Source: Burkholderiales bacterium (GTDB lineage: Bacteria; Pseudomonadota; Gammaproteobacteria; Burkholderiales; Burkholderiaceae_C). From it: a stretch of DNA of 55,493 nt. Made by a program: the position numbers and the translations under genes. The stretch is from assembly GCA_003963115.1 (NCBI GenBank), contig RXJQ01000081.1, positions 1 to 55,493 of the forward strand. The letters are read 5' to 3'. Shown in pieces: positions 45,936 to 54,555 of the stretch (position 1 is the stretch's first letter; the number at the start of each line of letters is the position of its first letter). The notes below the pieces were generated by a model, which made no database searches, was not told the origin of the DNA, and saw nothing but the letters and a program-made list of their open reading frames with translations.

Positions 45936-46126
45936 GATGTGTCCTTCAAATTGGTTTGGGCGGCCACCCTTCCCGGGAGACACTCGGGGGCAGGCGGCCA
46001 ATGATCAGGCCACAAACCGTGGCCCGATCAGGTCAAATAAGATCCCACAGCCCGTTTAGATACGCGCCAGCGGTTCAAACCTGTTTTTCAACAAGGAAAC
46101 CATCGACTCGGGCTGCGAAACCGCGC

Positions 46127-46157
46127 ATTATAGTTCGGCTCGGCACCTTTGTGTGAA
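46127..46157 (-). promoter_or_regulatory. Promoter of the rpsP operon
   Basis: On the minus strand TATAAT (46127-46132) is preceded by TTCACA (46152-46157) with a 19-base spacer, about 190 bp upstream of rpsP. The -10 is perfect. The 231-bp region between rpsP and the divergent TM2 gene holds nothing else I recognise. Confidence 0.6.
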
Positions 46158-46166
46158 ATACCGCTC

Positions 46167-46649
46167 ATGACGTCTTCCACGCTCCACCCGGCATCGGGCT
46201 ACAAGTCCAAAACCCTGGCCACCTGGGCCGCCCTGCTCGGTGGGCCGGTCGGGGCGCACCGCTTCTACCTGTATGGCCTGGGCGACCTTTGGGGCTGGCT
46301 GCACGCCGGGCCCACCTTGCTGGGCGCCTGGGGCATCCGGCGCGTGCTGGATCTGGGCCAGGACGACCAGTTGTCATGGTTGCTGATTCCCTTGCTGGGT
46401 TTCATGGTGGCCTACACCATGCTCCAGGCCATCCTCTACGGCCTGACACCAGACGAGAAATGGCACGCGCGCTTCAACCCCGGCTTGTCGGCTGAAGCCG
46501 CCGAGGCCCATGCCAGCGGCTGGGCGGCCGTGATCGGGGTGGGGCTGGCGCTGATGCTCGGCGCCACCGTGCTCATGTCGACCATTGCCTTCTCGGGCCA
46601 ACGCTATTTCGAGTACCAGGTCGAAGAGGCCCACAAGATCAGCCAGTGA
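46167..46649 (+). CDS. TM2-domain membrane protein
   Basis: A 160-residue protein. The TM2 signature is in TLATWAALLGGPVGAHRFYLYGLGDLWGW, followed by further hydrophobic segments (WLLIPLLGFMVAYTMLQAILYGL; AAVIGVGLALMLGATVLM). TM2 proteins are widespread small membrane proteins of unknown function. The start at 46167 was chosen, since the upstream extension overlaps the rpsP promoter. It ends in a bidirectional terminator. Confidence 0.82.
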   Translation: MTSSTLHPASGYKSKTLATWAALLGGPVGAHRFYLYGLGDLWGWLHAGPTLLGAWGIRRVLDLGQDDQLSWLLIPLLGFMVAYTMLQAILYGLTPDEKWHARFNPGLSAEAAEAHASGWAAVIGVGLALMLGATVLMSTIAFSGQRYFEYQVEEAHKISQ

Positions 46650-46668
46650 TTTTTTGCCTGGCAAAAAA
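46650..46668. terminator. Bidirectional terminator between TM2 and DUF486 genes
   Basis: TTTTTTGC - CTG - GCAAAAAA, an 8-bp stem with T-run on either strand, between two convergent genes. Confidence 0.8.
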
Positions 46669-46682
46669 CAAACGCGAAACCA

Positions 46683-47045
46683 TCAGGCACGGAACATGAA
46701 GTAGGCCGCGCCCACCAGGCACAGCGCCGCCCAGATGTAGTCCAGCTTGAAAGGCTGGCCCATGTAAAACACAGCGAAGGGCACGAACACGCTCAGCGAA
46801 ATCACCTCCTGCATGACCTTGAGCTGCCCCACGGTCATGGTCTGGGCGCCCACGCGGTTGGCTGGCACCTGCAGCAGGTATTCGAACAGGGCGATGCCCC
46901 AGCTGACCACCGCTGCGAAGAACCAGGGCTTGCTGGCCATGTTCTTGAGGTGGCCATACCAGGCGAAGGTCATGAACACGTTGGACATCACCAGCAGCAG
47001 GCCAGACTGCAGCGGCACCGGAAGAGATTGAATGAAGCTGTTCAT
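46683..47045 (-). CDS. DUF486/DMT-family small membrane protein
   Basis: A 120-residue protein with about four hydrophobic segments (SGLLLVMSNVFMTFAWYGHLKN; WFFAAVVSWGIALFEYLLQVPANR; VISLSVFVPFAVFYM; YIWAALCLVGAAYFMF). The pattern TFAWYGHL...PANRVG fits DUF486, related to drug/metabolite transporters. The start at 47045 was chosen because the longer reading lacks a hydrophobic or conserved extension. The function is unknown. It is divergent from the PurM-like gene. Confidence 0.85.
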   Translation of the reverse strand: MNSFIQSLPVPLQSGLLLVMSNVFMTFAWYGHLKNMASKPWFFAAVVSWGIALFEYLLQVPANRVGAQTMTVGQLKVMQEVISLSVFVPFAVFYMGQPFKLDYIWAALCLVGAAYFMFRA

Positions 47046-47131
47046 GTGCGCAAGTCTATGCGGCACACCCAGCCCCGTGCCGCGTGCCGGATAATCTCGG
47101 CTTTTGCGACCTCTGAGCTCTTTGCCCGCCC

Positions 47132-48265
47132 ATGACCACGCCCGCCGACCCGAAAGCCCACGCCAACGCGCCCCTCACCTACGACCAGGCCGGTGTCAAC
47201 TACGACCTGATCGATCCGCTGAAGGTCGCAGCCCAGCGTGCCGCGGCCGAAACCGGTGCCAACCTGGCCAGCCATGGTTTCAGCGAAGTGCTGGCCTCGC
47301 GCGGTGAATCGGCCTATGTGGTGGACGTGGGCCCGATGTACCTGGCCTCGATCGTCGAATGCCTGGGCACCAAGACGCTCGTGGCCGACGAAATGGCGAA
47401 GCTGACCGGCAAGAGCTACTACGACGGCATCGCGCAGGACACCATCGCCATGGCCGTGAACGACCTGATCACCGTGGGCGCCACGCCCCTGGTCGTGCAA
47501 GCCTACTGGGCGGCGGGCGGCTCCGACTGGTTCGGCGACAAGGTGCGCGCCAACGCCTTGGTGGCGGGCTGGAAGAAAGCCTGCGAGATCTGCAACGTGG
47601 CCTGGGGCGGCGGCGAAACACCTGCACTGGCCGGCATCGTGGCTGACAACCGCGTCGACCTGGCCGCCTCGTGCACCGGCATCATCAGCCCCAAGACCCG
47701 CCTGTCCGTGGGCGACAAGCTGGGCGCCGGCGACGCCATCGTGCTGCTGGCCTCCAGCGGCATCCACGCCAATGGCCTGTCGCTGGCTCGCAAGCTGGCC
47801 GAGCGCCTGCCACAAGGCTACCTGACCGACATCGGCAATGGCCAAAGCTACGGCGAGGCCCTGCTGGCGCCCACCGTGCTGTATTCGCCCGTGACCGAAG
47901 CCCTGGCCAAGGCCGGCATCAACCCGCATTACTGCGCCAACGTCACAGGCCACGGCTGGCGCAAGCTGCTGCGCCACCCCAAGCCGCTCACCTACCGCAT
48001 CACCGCCCTGCCTGAGAAGACACCCGTGCTGGCCTATATGCAAAAGGAATGCGGCCTGGATGACCACGAGGCTTATGGCACGCTCAATATGGGTGCGGGC
48101 TTTGCCTTGTACGTGGCCGCGGGCGATGCGCAGCGCGTGGTCGAGATCGCGCAAGGCCTGGGCATCCCCGCCCTGATCGCCGGCCGCGTGGAAGAGGGCC
48201 CCAAGCAGGTCATGATCGAGCCGCTGGGTGTGACCTACGGCGCGGAAGAGCTGCAATTGCGTTGA
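47132..48265 (+). CDS. PurM-like AIR synthase-related protein (divergent)
   Basis: A 377-residue protein of the PurM/AIR-synthase superfamily. Aligning landmarks: LTYDQAGVNYDL (N-terminus), ECLGTK at the position of the canonical DGVGTK, VNDLITVGATPL, WGGGETPALAGI, VDLAASCTG, LLASSGIHANGLSLARKL, LLAPTVLYSPV and VTGHGWRKLLR. The fold is complete, but substitutions such as ECLGTK for DGVGTK and TGHGW for TGGG mean it may be a paralogue with another substrate rather than the purine enzyme. The standard PurM is about 345 residues; this one is longer. It is followed 50 bp later by a dienelactone hydrolase-family gene. Confidence 0.8.
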   Translation: MTTPADPKAHANAPLTYDQAGVNYDLIDPLKVAAQRAAAETGANLASHGFSEVLASRGESAYVVDVGPMYLASIVECLGTKTLVADEMAKLTGKSYYDGIAQDTIAMAVNDLITVGATPLVVQAYWAAGGSDWFGDKVRANALVAGWKKACEICNVAWGGGETPALAGIVADNRVDLAASCTGIISPKTRLSVGDKLGAGDAIVLLASSGIHANGLSLARKLAERLPQGYLTDIGNGQSYGEALLAPTVLYSPVTEALAKAGINPHYCANVTGHGWRKLLRHPKPLTYRITALPEKTPVLAYMQKECGLDDHEAYGTLNMGAGFALYVAAGDAQRVVEIAQGLGIPALIAGRVEEGPKQVMIEPLGVTYGAEELQLR

Positions 48266-48315
48266 GCGCGCTGGCCGCCCCGGCGCTGGATTGTTTTCAC
48301 CATCAAGGAGCGAAC

Positions 48316-48984
48316 ATGGGTCAGATGATCACCTTCCAGCGCCCTGACGGGGGGCACGCACAGGGCTACCTCGCCGAGGCTGGCCCCGGCACACCCGGTG
48401 TCATCCTCATCCAGGAGTGGTGGGGCCTCAACGACCACATCCGCAACCTGGTCGACCGCATGGCTGCGGCCGGCATCACCACCTTGGCGCCCGATCTGTA
48501 CAAGGGGCGCCTGGCCAGCTCGGCCAATGAAGCCAGCCACATGATGAACGGGCTGAACTTCCCCGATGCCACGCACCAGGATCTGCGCGGCGCCGTGGAG
48601 CACCTTGCCAAGCGTGGCGCCAAGGTCGGCGTGATGGGCTTTTGCATGGGCGGGGCGCTCACCGTGGCCTCGGCTGTACACGTGCCAGGCCTGTCTGCCG
48701 CCGTGTGCTTTTATGGCATCCCGCCAGCGGAGTTCGCCAACCCGGCCCAGATCCGCATCCCCTTCCAGGGCCATTTCGCCAGCAAAGATGACTGGTGCAC
48801 GCCCGCCGTGGTCGCCAAGCTGGAAGCAGCCATGAAGCAGGCCGGACAGGCGCCGGACATCCACCACTACGAGGCCCACCACGCCTTCGTCAACCAGACC
48901 CGCCCCGAGGTCTATGACGCGGCCTGCGCCCAACTGGCCTGGGACCGCACGGTCGCCTTCCTGCGCCAGCACCTCCAAGCGTGA
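48316..48984 (+). CDS. Dienelactone hydrolase-family protein
   Basis: A 222-residue alpha/beta hydrolase with the nucleophile motif GFCMGG (Cys as nucleophile) near residue 114, a conserved N-terminal QEWWGLNDHIRN and the acid and His in ASKDDWCTP and HHAFVNQ. True dienelactone hydrolases cleave the lactone of the chlorocatechol pathway; this protein sits outside such a cluster, so its substrate is unknown. The start at 48316 follows a strong AAGGAG. Confidence 0.88.
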   Translation: MGQMITFQRPDGGHAQGYLAEAGPGTPGVILIQEWWGLNDHIRNLVDRMAAAGITTLAPDLYKGRLASSANEASHMMNGLNFPDATHQDLRGAVEHLAKRGAKVGVMGFCMGGALTVASAVHVPGLSAAVCFYGIPPAEFANPAQIRIPFQGHFASKDDWCTPAVVAKLEAAMKQAGQAPDIHHYEAHHAFVNQTRPEVYDAACAQLAWDRTVAFLRQHLQA

Positions 48985-49156
48985 TTTCTGTCTCGGATTG
49001 ATGCCCTGACGGGTATCCATCCGGTCATTTGTTCCCCGATATCCCTCAAATTTGCATGGGAACGTCCGATCTCCCCATTCGGGGATCAGGCACCCCGTGC
49101 AGTACCTCACGCTGGCAACCATCCAGCGGGTTGCCTGAAGGCACAAGGGACGAACG

Positions 49157-50299
49157 ATGACGCAGGCACACGTACTGATCGCGGACGACGACACCACGAC
49201 GTTGGAAATGCTGGAGGCGGCCCTGCAAGGACGCTACCGGGTGACCGTGGCCCAAGGTGGCCGCGAAGCCATCCAGCAGGCTCATGCACAGGCCTTCGAC
49301 CTGATCGTGCTGGACGTCGACATGCCCGGCATGGACGGGTACGCGACGTGTACCGCACTCAAGTCATCGCCCCGCACAGCCGACGTGCCCGTGCTCTTCC
49401 TGTCTGCGCTGGTCAACATCGAGGAAAGGTTGCGCGGCTACCGTGTGGGCGGCACCGACTACCTCACCAAGCCTTTCGACGTGGACGAACTGTGCACGAA
49501 GATCGATCTGGCCGTGGCGCAACGTGCATGCAACCGCCGCCTCAACCACCAGGTCGCACAGGCCTTGCACAGGGTTCAGGCCACCGCCAGCAAATGCGAT
49601 GAAGTGGGCACCGTGCTCGACCTGCAACGTCAGTTGGCCACCTGCTTCAACTATGTGGACATTGCCCGGGCCTTCTTCGCCGCCCTGGACAAGCTGGGCT
49701 TCGAAGGCTGCCTGCGCCTGTCTGGCCGCCAGGGCGTGACGACGCGCTCAGGTCAGGGCGAGTGCTCCGCCCTGGGTCACTCCATCTTGGATCACATGGA
49801 AACCATCGACGGCCCCAAGGTCCAGGCCGTGGGCGACAACACCAGCTTCAACTACGGCCACGTTCTGATGCTGGTGCGCAACCTGCCCGTGCACCCGCAT
49901 GAGAGCCAGTACAGCCAGGATGAACGCGATCGCCTGGCCCGCGTGCGCAACAACATCGCCCTCATGGCCGAGAGCATCATCGCGCGGATGCGGGCGCTGG
50001 ATGTCGACGTGGAGAAGTCCGGCTTCGAGCACACCCAGCGCCTGATCGCGGCCACCCGCGAGGCGCTGGTCGACATCTCCGCGCAACAGCATGCCAACCG
50101 CATGCATCTGGACCAGGTGTTCCAGCGCATGCGCAACGAGGTGGAGCAGTCCTTCATCCACCTAGGGCTGAGCGAATCGCAGGAAGAGCAACTGTCCAGC
50201 ACGCTGCAGCGCCATATCGGCGAAGCCATGGCCGCGTTCGATGACGCCAATCAGATCGAGTCACACCTGCACAAGGTCATCGGCAAGCTCCATGCCTGA
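49157..50299 (+). CDS. Response regulator with unrecognised C-terminal output region
   Basis: A 380-residue protein. The receiver domain (residues 1-120) has the acidic pocket (LIADDDTT), phospho-acceptor D53 (LIVLDVDMPGMDG), and Lys in DYLTKPFDVDEL. The C-terminal 250 residues are largely helical with a central beta region (YVDIARAFFAALDKLGFEGCLRLSGRQG ... HVLMLVRNLPV). They lack an HTH, GGDEF, EAL or HD-GYP motif. I recall receiver proteins with a similar GAF-like tail in other proteobacteria but cannot name the family. The 3' end overlaps the hybrid kinase gene by 8 bases, so they likely form a signalling pair. A 172-bp region upstream contains no clear motif. Confidence 0.85.
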   Translation: MTQAHVLIADDDTTTLEMLEAALQGRYRVTVAQGGREAIQQAHAQAFDLIVLDVDMPGMDGYATCTALKSSPRTADVPVLFLSALVNIEERLRGYRVGGTDYLTKPFDVDELCTKIDLAVAQRACNRRLNHQVAQALHRVQATASKCDEVGTVLDLQRQLATCFNYVDIARAFFAALDKLGFEGCLRLSGRQGVTTRSGQGECSALGHSILDHMETIDGPKVQAVGDNTSFNYGHVLMLVRNLPVHPHESQYSQDERDRLARVRNNIALMAESIIARMRALDVDVEKSGFEHTQRLIAATREALVDISAQQHANRMHLDQVFQRMRNEVEQSFIHLGLSESQEEQLSSTLQRHIGEAMAAFDDANQIESHLHKVIGKLHA

Positions 50300-53200
50300 A
50301 GCCGAGCGTCACGCGCCATCCCTCGAAGCAGTCAAGGCCCAGATCGACGCGTCCATCCTGCGCAATGTGATGATGACCTTGCGCATCGCCGGGGTCGGCG
50401 GCGTCTTGCTGTATGTGGCCCTGAGCCTGCTGCCTCATCAGGACCCTGAACTGCGCCATGCCCGCATCATGAGTGGGGTGGCCCTGGCCGCGGCCGCCGC
50501 GCTGTCGCTGTTCATCAGCAGGATCTGGGGCCCACGCAAGGCCATCACCTTCTTCGCCCTGGTGGCCTTCCTGGTGAGCTATGGCATCGCCTTGAAGGTG
50601 GGCACGGGCATCGCCACATCGGGCGGCGCCATACCGGCGGCCATGATCGTGATCATGAGCTTCGTGGGTGGGCCTCGGGCCGGGGTGATCGCCACGCGTC
50701 TGGCGGTGGCCGGCGTGTTCCTGCTGCTGGGCGCCGAGTGGTATGGCCTGATCCCGGGGCTCAAGCCGGAGAATGCACCGCCTGCCGCCACCTATGCCGT
50801 GGTGCTGATCTTCGTGTTCCTGGTGATGGGCTCGACCATCACGCATTTCAGCCGCCTGTTCTGGAACGCCATGCAGGCGCTCGACAGCGCGCGGCTGGAC
50901 CTCCAGGCCAAGGTCGAGGCACAGGCCCGGACCCAGCAGGAGCTGATTGAAAGCCAGCAGCGCCTGACCACGCTGCTCGACCACGCGCCCATGTCCGTGC
51001 TGATCTTCGACAAGGACAGCGGGCAGCTCACCTATGCCAACCCGCACGTCTTGCAGGCGCATGGGGCCGACACCGCGCAAGAGCTTGCCACGCGGCATCT
51101 GTTCTCGGACGAGACCTTCAGTGAAGCCGCGCTGCTGCAACACATCCACCAGACCCGTGATGCGGGTGTGCAAGCGCTGCAGTGGCGCACCCGCAAGCAC
51201 GATGGCAGCCCCATCTGGTGGTCCATCAAGCTGGACACCCTGGCCATCGACGGTGTGGCGCACGTGGTCTCTTTTGGCCACGACATCACCAAGCGGCTGG
51301 AGGCTGAGCAAGCCTTGATCGACCACCGAGCGCATCTTGAAGAACAAGTGCGTGCCCGCACGGCCGAGGTCCTGGTGCAGCAGCACCGCCTCGAAACCGT
51401 GATCGAGGCCCTGCCCGTGAGCCTCACGATCAAGGACACGCAGGGCCGCTACCTGCTGAGCAACCAGGTGTTCGAGGCGGCAACGGGTGTCCACAAGGAC
51501 CGGCTGCTGGGCTACACCGCCGACGAGATCTTCCAGCCCGCGATGGCCGACCAGATCAACGAACATGACCAGGCCGTGCTCAGCGGTACGCCGATGGTGC
51601 GCTATGAAAGCTCCCGCATGCGCCGCGACGGCAGCCGCAAGGACCACCTGATCACCAAGGTCCCCTTGCTCGACCCGCAAGGCCAACCAGAGGCCATCTT
51701 GTCCCTGGTGGTGGACATCTCGGAGCAAAAGACCATGCAGCGCGATCTGGCCGCCGCCAAGACCGAGGCCGAGCGGCTGGCCCGCGTCAAGGCCGAGTTC
51801 CTGGCCAATATGAGCCACGAGATCCGCACCCCGCTGCATGGTGTGCTGGGGCTGGCGCAAGTCGGGCAGACGCTGCCGCCCGGTGATCCGCAGATCCAGA
51901 CCATGTTGGAGCGCATCAGCCGCTCGGGCCGCCATCTGCTGGGCGTGATCAACGACATCCTCGACTTCTCGAAGATCGACGCGGGCAAGTTCACCGTCGA
52001 GACCTGCCTGCTGGACCCGGGCCAGATCGCGAAGGACGCCATCGCCATGGTGGAAGAGCGCGCCTCGGCCAAGGGCATCAAGCTGAGCCTGCGCTGCGAT
52101 GAGGTACCGCCCGCCGTGATGGGCGACCCGCTGCGCATGCGCCAGATCCTGATCAACCTGCTGAGCAATGGCGTGAAGTTCACTGAACAGGGCCAGGTGA
52201 CGCTGAGCCTGTCGGCCGGACATGGGCAGCTCTACTTCGTCGTCAAGGACACCGGCATCGGCATCGCACCGGATGCGCAGGAGCGCCTCTTCTCGCCCTT
52301 CGAGCAGGCCGATGGCTCCACATCGCGGCGCTTTGGCGGCACCGGCCTGGGCTTGGCCATCAGCCGCAAGCTGGCCTTGTTGATGGGCGGCGACATCACC
52401 CTGCACAGCATCGAGAAAGAGGGCTCGACCTTCACGCTCGTGCTGCCCCTGGTGGAGGCCGACGCAGACCAACAGCAGCCCGTGGAGCCCGCCGCATCGA
52501 GCCCCATGGTCGACAGCGGCGCGGACGGCCCCCGCTTGAACGGCCTGCGCATCCTGGCCGCCGACGACGTCGACATCAACCGGGACATCCTCCAAGGTCT
52601 GCTGACCCGGCAGCAGGCGCTTGTGCATTGCGTGGCAAACGGCCAGGAAGCAGTGGACCTGCACGCATCACAAGACCCGGCCTATTTCGACATCGTGCTG
52701 ATGGATGTCCAGATGCCCGTGATGGATGGCCTGCAAGCCACCGGGGATCTGCTTGCACGAGACCCGGGGCTGCCCGTGGTGGCCCTGACCGCGCATGCTT
52801 TGGTGGACGAGCGCCAGCGCTGCCTGGACGCGGGCATGGTGGGCCACCTGGCCAAGCCCTTCGATGCCGATGACGTGGTGCGGCTGATCCTGCGGCACGC
52901 CCGGCGCTCGCCAATCAAGGCCGAGCCGGCGATGAGGCCGGATGACTTGCCCGCGGAGACAAGCCCGGTGTTGGATGGCGAGGAGCACAGCCCCACGCTG
53001 GACATGATCGCGGCCCTGCGGCGCTGCGGCGGCCAGGACGCGCTGCTGCGCAAGCTGGTCGCCCGTTTTTGTACCGACCAGGCGGATTTCGTGAGCCGCT
53101 GTCAGCAACTGCTGACGCAAAACGATGACGCAGCCCGCCGGGCAGCCCACATGCTCAAGGGCACGGCGGGCAATCTGGGGATGCAGACCCTGTTCCAGCT

Positions 53201-53336
53201 GGCCGGCGAACTGGAGTCGGCCTTGACCACCCAGGACATGCCCCACATTTCAAGCAGCCTGCTGACGCTCCACATGGCGCTGCAACAGCACATCACCCTG
53301 CTGAAACGCTGGCTGGCCGAGCAGGTTGCGGCCTGA
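50292..53336 (+). CDS. Membrane hybrid sensor histidine kinase with receiver and HPt domains
   Basis: A 1014-residue kinase. About six hydrophobic segments (residues 30-200; e.g. GVLLYVALSLL, YAVVLIFVFLVMG) precede a coiled coil, then two PAS-like domains (about 225-350 and 365-485). HisKA follows with H509 (FLANMSHEIRTPLHG). HATPase carries NLLSNGVKFT, DTGIGI and GGTGLGLAIS. A receiver has D805 (VLMDVQMPVMDG), and the C-terminal HPt domain has H953 (AHMLKGTAG). The layout allows a full phosphorelay. The ligand of the N-terminal membrane domain is unknown. It overlaps the response regulator gene, its likely partner. Confidence 0.93.
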   Translation: MPEAERHAPSLEAVKAQIDASILRNVMMTLRIAGVGGVLLYVALSLLPHQDPELRHARIMSGVALAAAAALSLFISRIWGPRKAITFFALVAFLVSYGIALKVGTGIATSGGAIPAAMIVIMSFVGGPRAGVIATRLAVAGVFLLLGAEWYGLIPGLKPENAPPAATYAVVLIFVFLVMGSTITHFSRLFWNAMQALDSARLDLQAKVEAQARTQQELIESQQRLTTLLDHAPMSVLIFDKDSGQLTYANPHVLQAHGADTAQELATRHLFSDETFSEAALLQHIHQTRDAGVQALQWRTRKHDGSPIWWSIKLDTLAIDGVAHVVSFGHDITKRLEAEQALIDHRAHLEEQVRARTAEVLVQQHRLETVIEALPVSLTIKDTQGRYLLSNQVFEAATGVHKDRLLGYTADEIFQPAMADQINEHDQAVLSGTPMVRYESSRMRRDGSRKDHLITKVPLLDPQGQPEAILSLVVDISEQKTMQRDLAAAKTEAERLARVKAEFLANMSHEIRTPLHGVLGLAQVGQTLPPGDPQIQTMLERISRSGRHLLGVINDILDFSKIDAGKFTVETCLLDPGQIAKDAIAMVEERASAKGIKLSLRCDEVPPAVMGDPLRMRQILINLLSNGVKFTEQGQVTLSLSAGHGQLYFVVKDTGIGIAPDAQERLFSPFEQADGSTSRRFGGTGLGLAISRKLALLMGGDITLHSIEKEGSTFTLVLPLVEADADQQQPVEPAASSPMVDSGADGPRLNGLRILAADDVDINRDILQGLLTRQQALVHCVANGQEAVDLHASQDPAYFDIVLMDVQMPVMDGLQATGDLLARDPGLPVVALTAHALVDERQRCLDAGMVGHLAKPFDADDVVRLILRHARRSPIKAEPAMRPDDLPAETSPVLDGEEHSPTLDMIAALRRCGGQDALLRKLVARFCTDQADFVSRCQQLLTQNDDAARRAAHMLKGTAGNLGMQTLFQLAGELESALTTQDMPHISSSLLTLHMALQQHITLLKRWLAEQVAA

Positions 53337-53340
53337 GACC

Positions 53341-53370
53341 CTGACCGGGCTTCGCCACATCGCTTACAAT
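53341..53370 (+). promoter_or_regulatory. Promoter of the SRP RNA gene
   Basis: CTGACC (53341-53346), an 18-base spacer and TACAAT (53365-53370) precede the ffs start at about 53375, which gives a normal sigma-70 promoter layout. Confidence 0.65.
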
Positions 53371-53374
53371 CGCA

Positions 53375-53476
53375 GGTGACGGGCCTCCCTGCATGGGGGT
53401 GCGGCCAACCGGGTCAGGTCGGGAACGAAGCAGCCCCAACCGATTTCCTTCAGTGCCAGGGTTCAGGCTCGTCACC
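53375..53476 (+). ncRNA. ffs: 4.5S signal recognition particle RNA
   Basis: About 102 nt. The diagnostic SRP core GGTCAGGTCGGGAACGAAGCAGCC (positions near 53419-53442; conserved GGTCAGG and GAAGCAGCC) sits at the tip of a long hairpin. Terminal arms GGTGACG (53375) and CGTCACC (ending 53476) pair to close the molecule. It binds Ffh and directs membrane protein insertion. In many Burkholderiales dnaX follows; here the downstream region is instead occupied by an integrase remnant. Confidence 0.95.
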
Positions 53477-53487
53477 CTGTTCTACCG

Positions 53488-53512
53488 AGAACCCCGATGA
53501 ATAGTGGGTTCT
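53488..53512 (+). terminator. Hairpin after ffs
   Basis: AGAACCC - 11 bases - GGGTTCT, a 7-bp stem 11 bp after the SRP RNA, followed by only a short T stretch. It probably ends ffs transcription, though it lacks a long T-run. Confidence 0.55.
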
Positions 53513-53590
53513 TGGCCGAGATGGGGCAGCAAAGTCGGCGGATTGTGTCACCTCACTGTGTCACTTTTGAAGTGAACAGAGATCGATGCA

Positions 53591-53890
53591 ATGGCCAAAC
53601 TTGTCGGACTGACCCGTCGTGGAGACACCTATCATCTCCGCATCATGCCCCCCCAGGACTTGACCTCCGCCTGTAGTGGGCGCGCCAAAATAGTCAAAGC
53701 TCTGGGTACATCTGATCGCAAACCGGCGGTTCTTCATAGGACGTTCAGCAAACACCAAAAACACGAAACACTGATGGAGAACAGCCGCACCACATTCAAA
53801 GTCGGACGACACCATTGTCCAGCCGCAACCGACATACACTTTGCCCCAGACGATTGCCCAGACGGGTACGGTCGTACCCACATGATCTGA
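53591..53890 (+). pseudogene. N-terminal remnant of a tyrosine-type integrase (DUF6538-like), truncated
   Basis: A 99-residue reading frame. Its first 44 residues (MAKLVGLTRRGDTYHLRIMPPQDL...GRAKIVKALGTSDR) resemble the DUF6538 N-terminal DNA-binding domain of phage/island integrases. After this the homology stops, and the rest (KPAVLHRTFSKHQKHETLMENS...) looks like unrelated sequence. No catalytic integrase domain (R-H-x-R...Y) follows. It starts 114 bp after the SRP RNA; a repeated TGTGTCAC (53546 and 53559) lies between. It is read as a relic of a mobile element that inserted next to ffs. Alternatively it is a chance similarity, since the match is short. Confidence 0.55.
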
Positions 53891-53911
53891 ATATCAAAGC
53901 AGGAGATGCAT

Positions 53912-54496
53912 ATGGCGCTTTCAAGACTCGCTATTGCCGCCGCTGTTAGTGCGACCTTGAGTGGCTGCGCATCGCTATTCCCCGCCGACTACGGAAGAAG
54001 CTATTCGCCAGGCCTTGGATGCTTTGTCATCGGTTGGGGCGATCAACCCAACAACACAACGACACGCACGTCGAGCGTCTTGTTCCAGGGTGTAGGTAGC
54101 GGAAAGTACGGCGTTGTCAAATTCAGCCACATGGCTTTAGAGAGTTTGGCGGATGGACCACTGTTTACTGACAGCGATGGGCATGGAATAGTGACTGCCA
54201 GATACGTTCCACCAGGAACCTATCAACTATATGAGCCGGCAATATACTGGACGCAATACCCTATGGTGTATACATTGAAGCCCAGGACCCCGGTTTCAAT
54301 TCCGTTCCAGGTCAAGGCAAACGAGTGCACGTACGTCGGTCGTTTTTTGATGAACACGGTCAAGCCAGAGTTCTTGTGGCTGAACCGCAAGGACGCTGAC
54401 TTGAAAGTCATAGCCACCGAGTTGCCCAAAGACATGAAGGCATTCAATGAGGTGCTAACACCCAAGCCCATCGGCGACTTTATTGTCACGGAATGA
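53912..54496 (+). CDS. Putative lipoprotein in the ffs-adjacent AT-richer segment
   Basis: A 194-residue protein with signal peptide and lipobox (AAVSATLSGCASLF). The remainder (CFVIGWGDQ; YGVVKFSHMALESL; GIVTARYVPPGTYQLYEP; FQVKANECTYVGRFLMN) is beta-rich with a carboxypeptidase-regulatory-like look. No family is confidently recognised. AGGAG at 53901 sets the start at the ATG 53912, six bases away; the ATG at 53906 is too close. A 7-bp inverted repeat (GGGTACG/CGTACCC, 53864-53879) lies upstream. Base composition is lower in GC than the rest of the window, suggesting acquisition. Confidence 0.75.
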   Translation: MALSRLAIAAAVSATLSGCASLFPADYGRSYSPGLGCFVIGWGDQPNNTTTRTSSVLFQGVGSGKYGVVKFSHMALESLADGPLFTDSDGHGIVTARYVPPGTYQLYEPAIYWTQYPMVYTLKPRTPVSIPFQVKANECTYVGRFLMNTVKPEFLWLNRKDADLKVIATELPKDMKAFNEVLTPKPIGDFIVTE

Positions 54497-54555
54497 GCGG
54501 TCTTGTGACCTTGAACTATCGACCTACTCACACAGCCTGAAGTGGCAAAGTAACT

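Noticed and set aside
47042..48256. 404-residue open frame opposite the PurM-like gene
   Set aside because: Shadow of the PurM-like gene; no recognised motifs.
50277..52664. 795-residue open frame on the minus strand over the hybrid kinase
   Set aside because: Shadow: long but compositionally biased, covering a complete kinase on the other strand with all catalytic motifs.
53561..53881. 106-residue minus-strand open frame over the integrase remnant
   Set aside because: No signal, motif or ribosome site; overlaps the more convincing DUF6538-like fragment. It could still hold a remnant of other mobile DNA.
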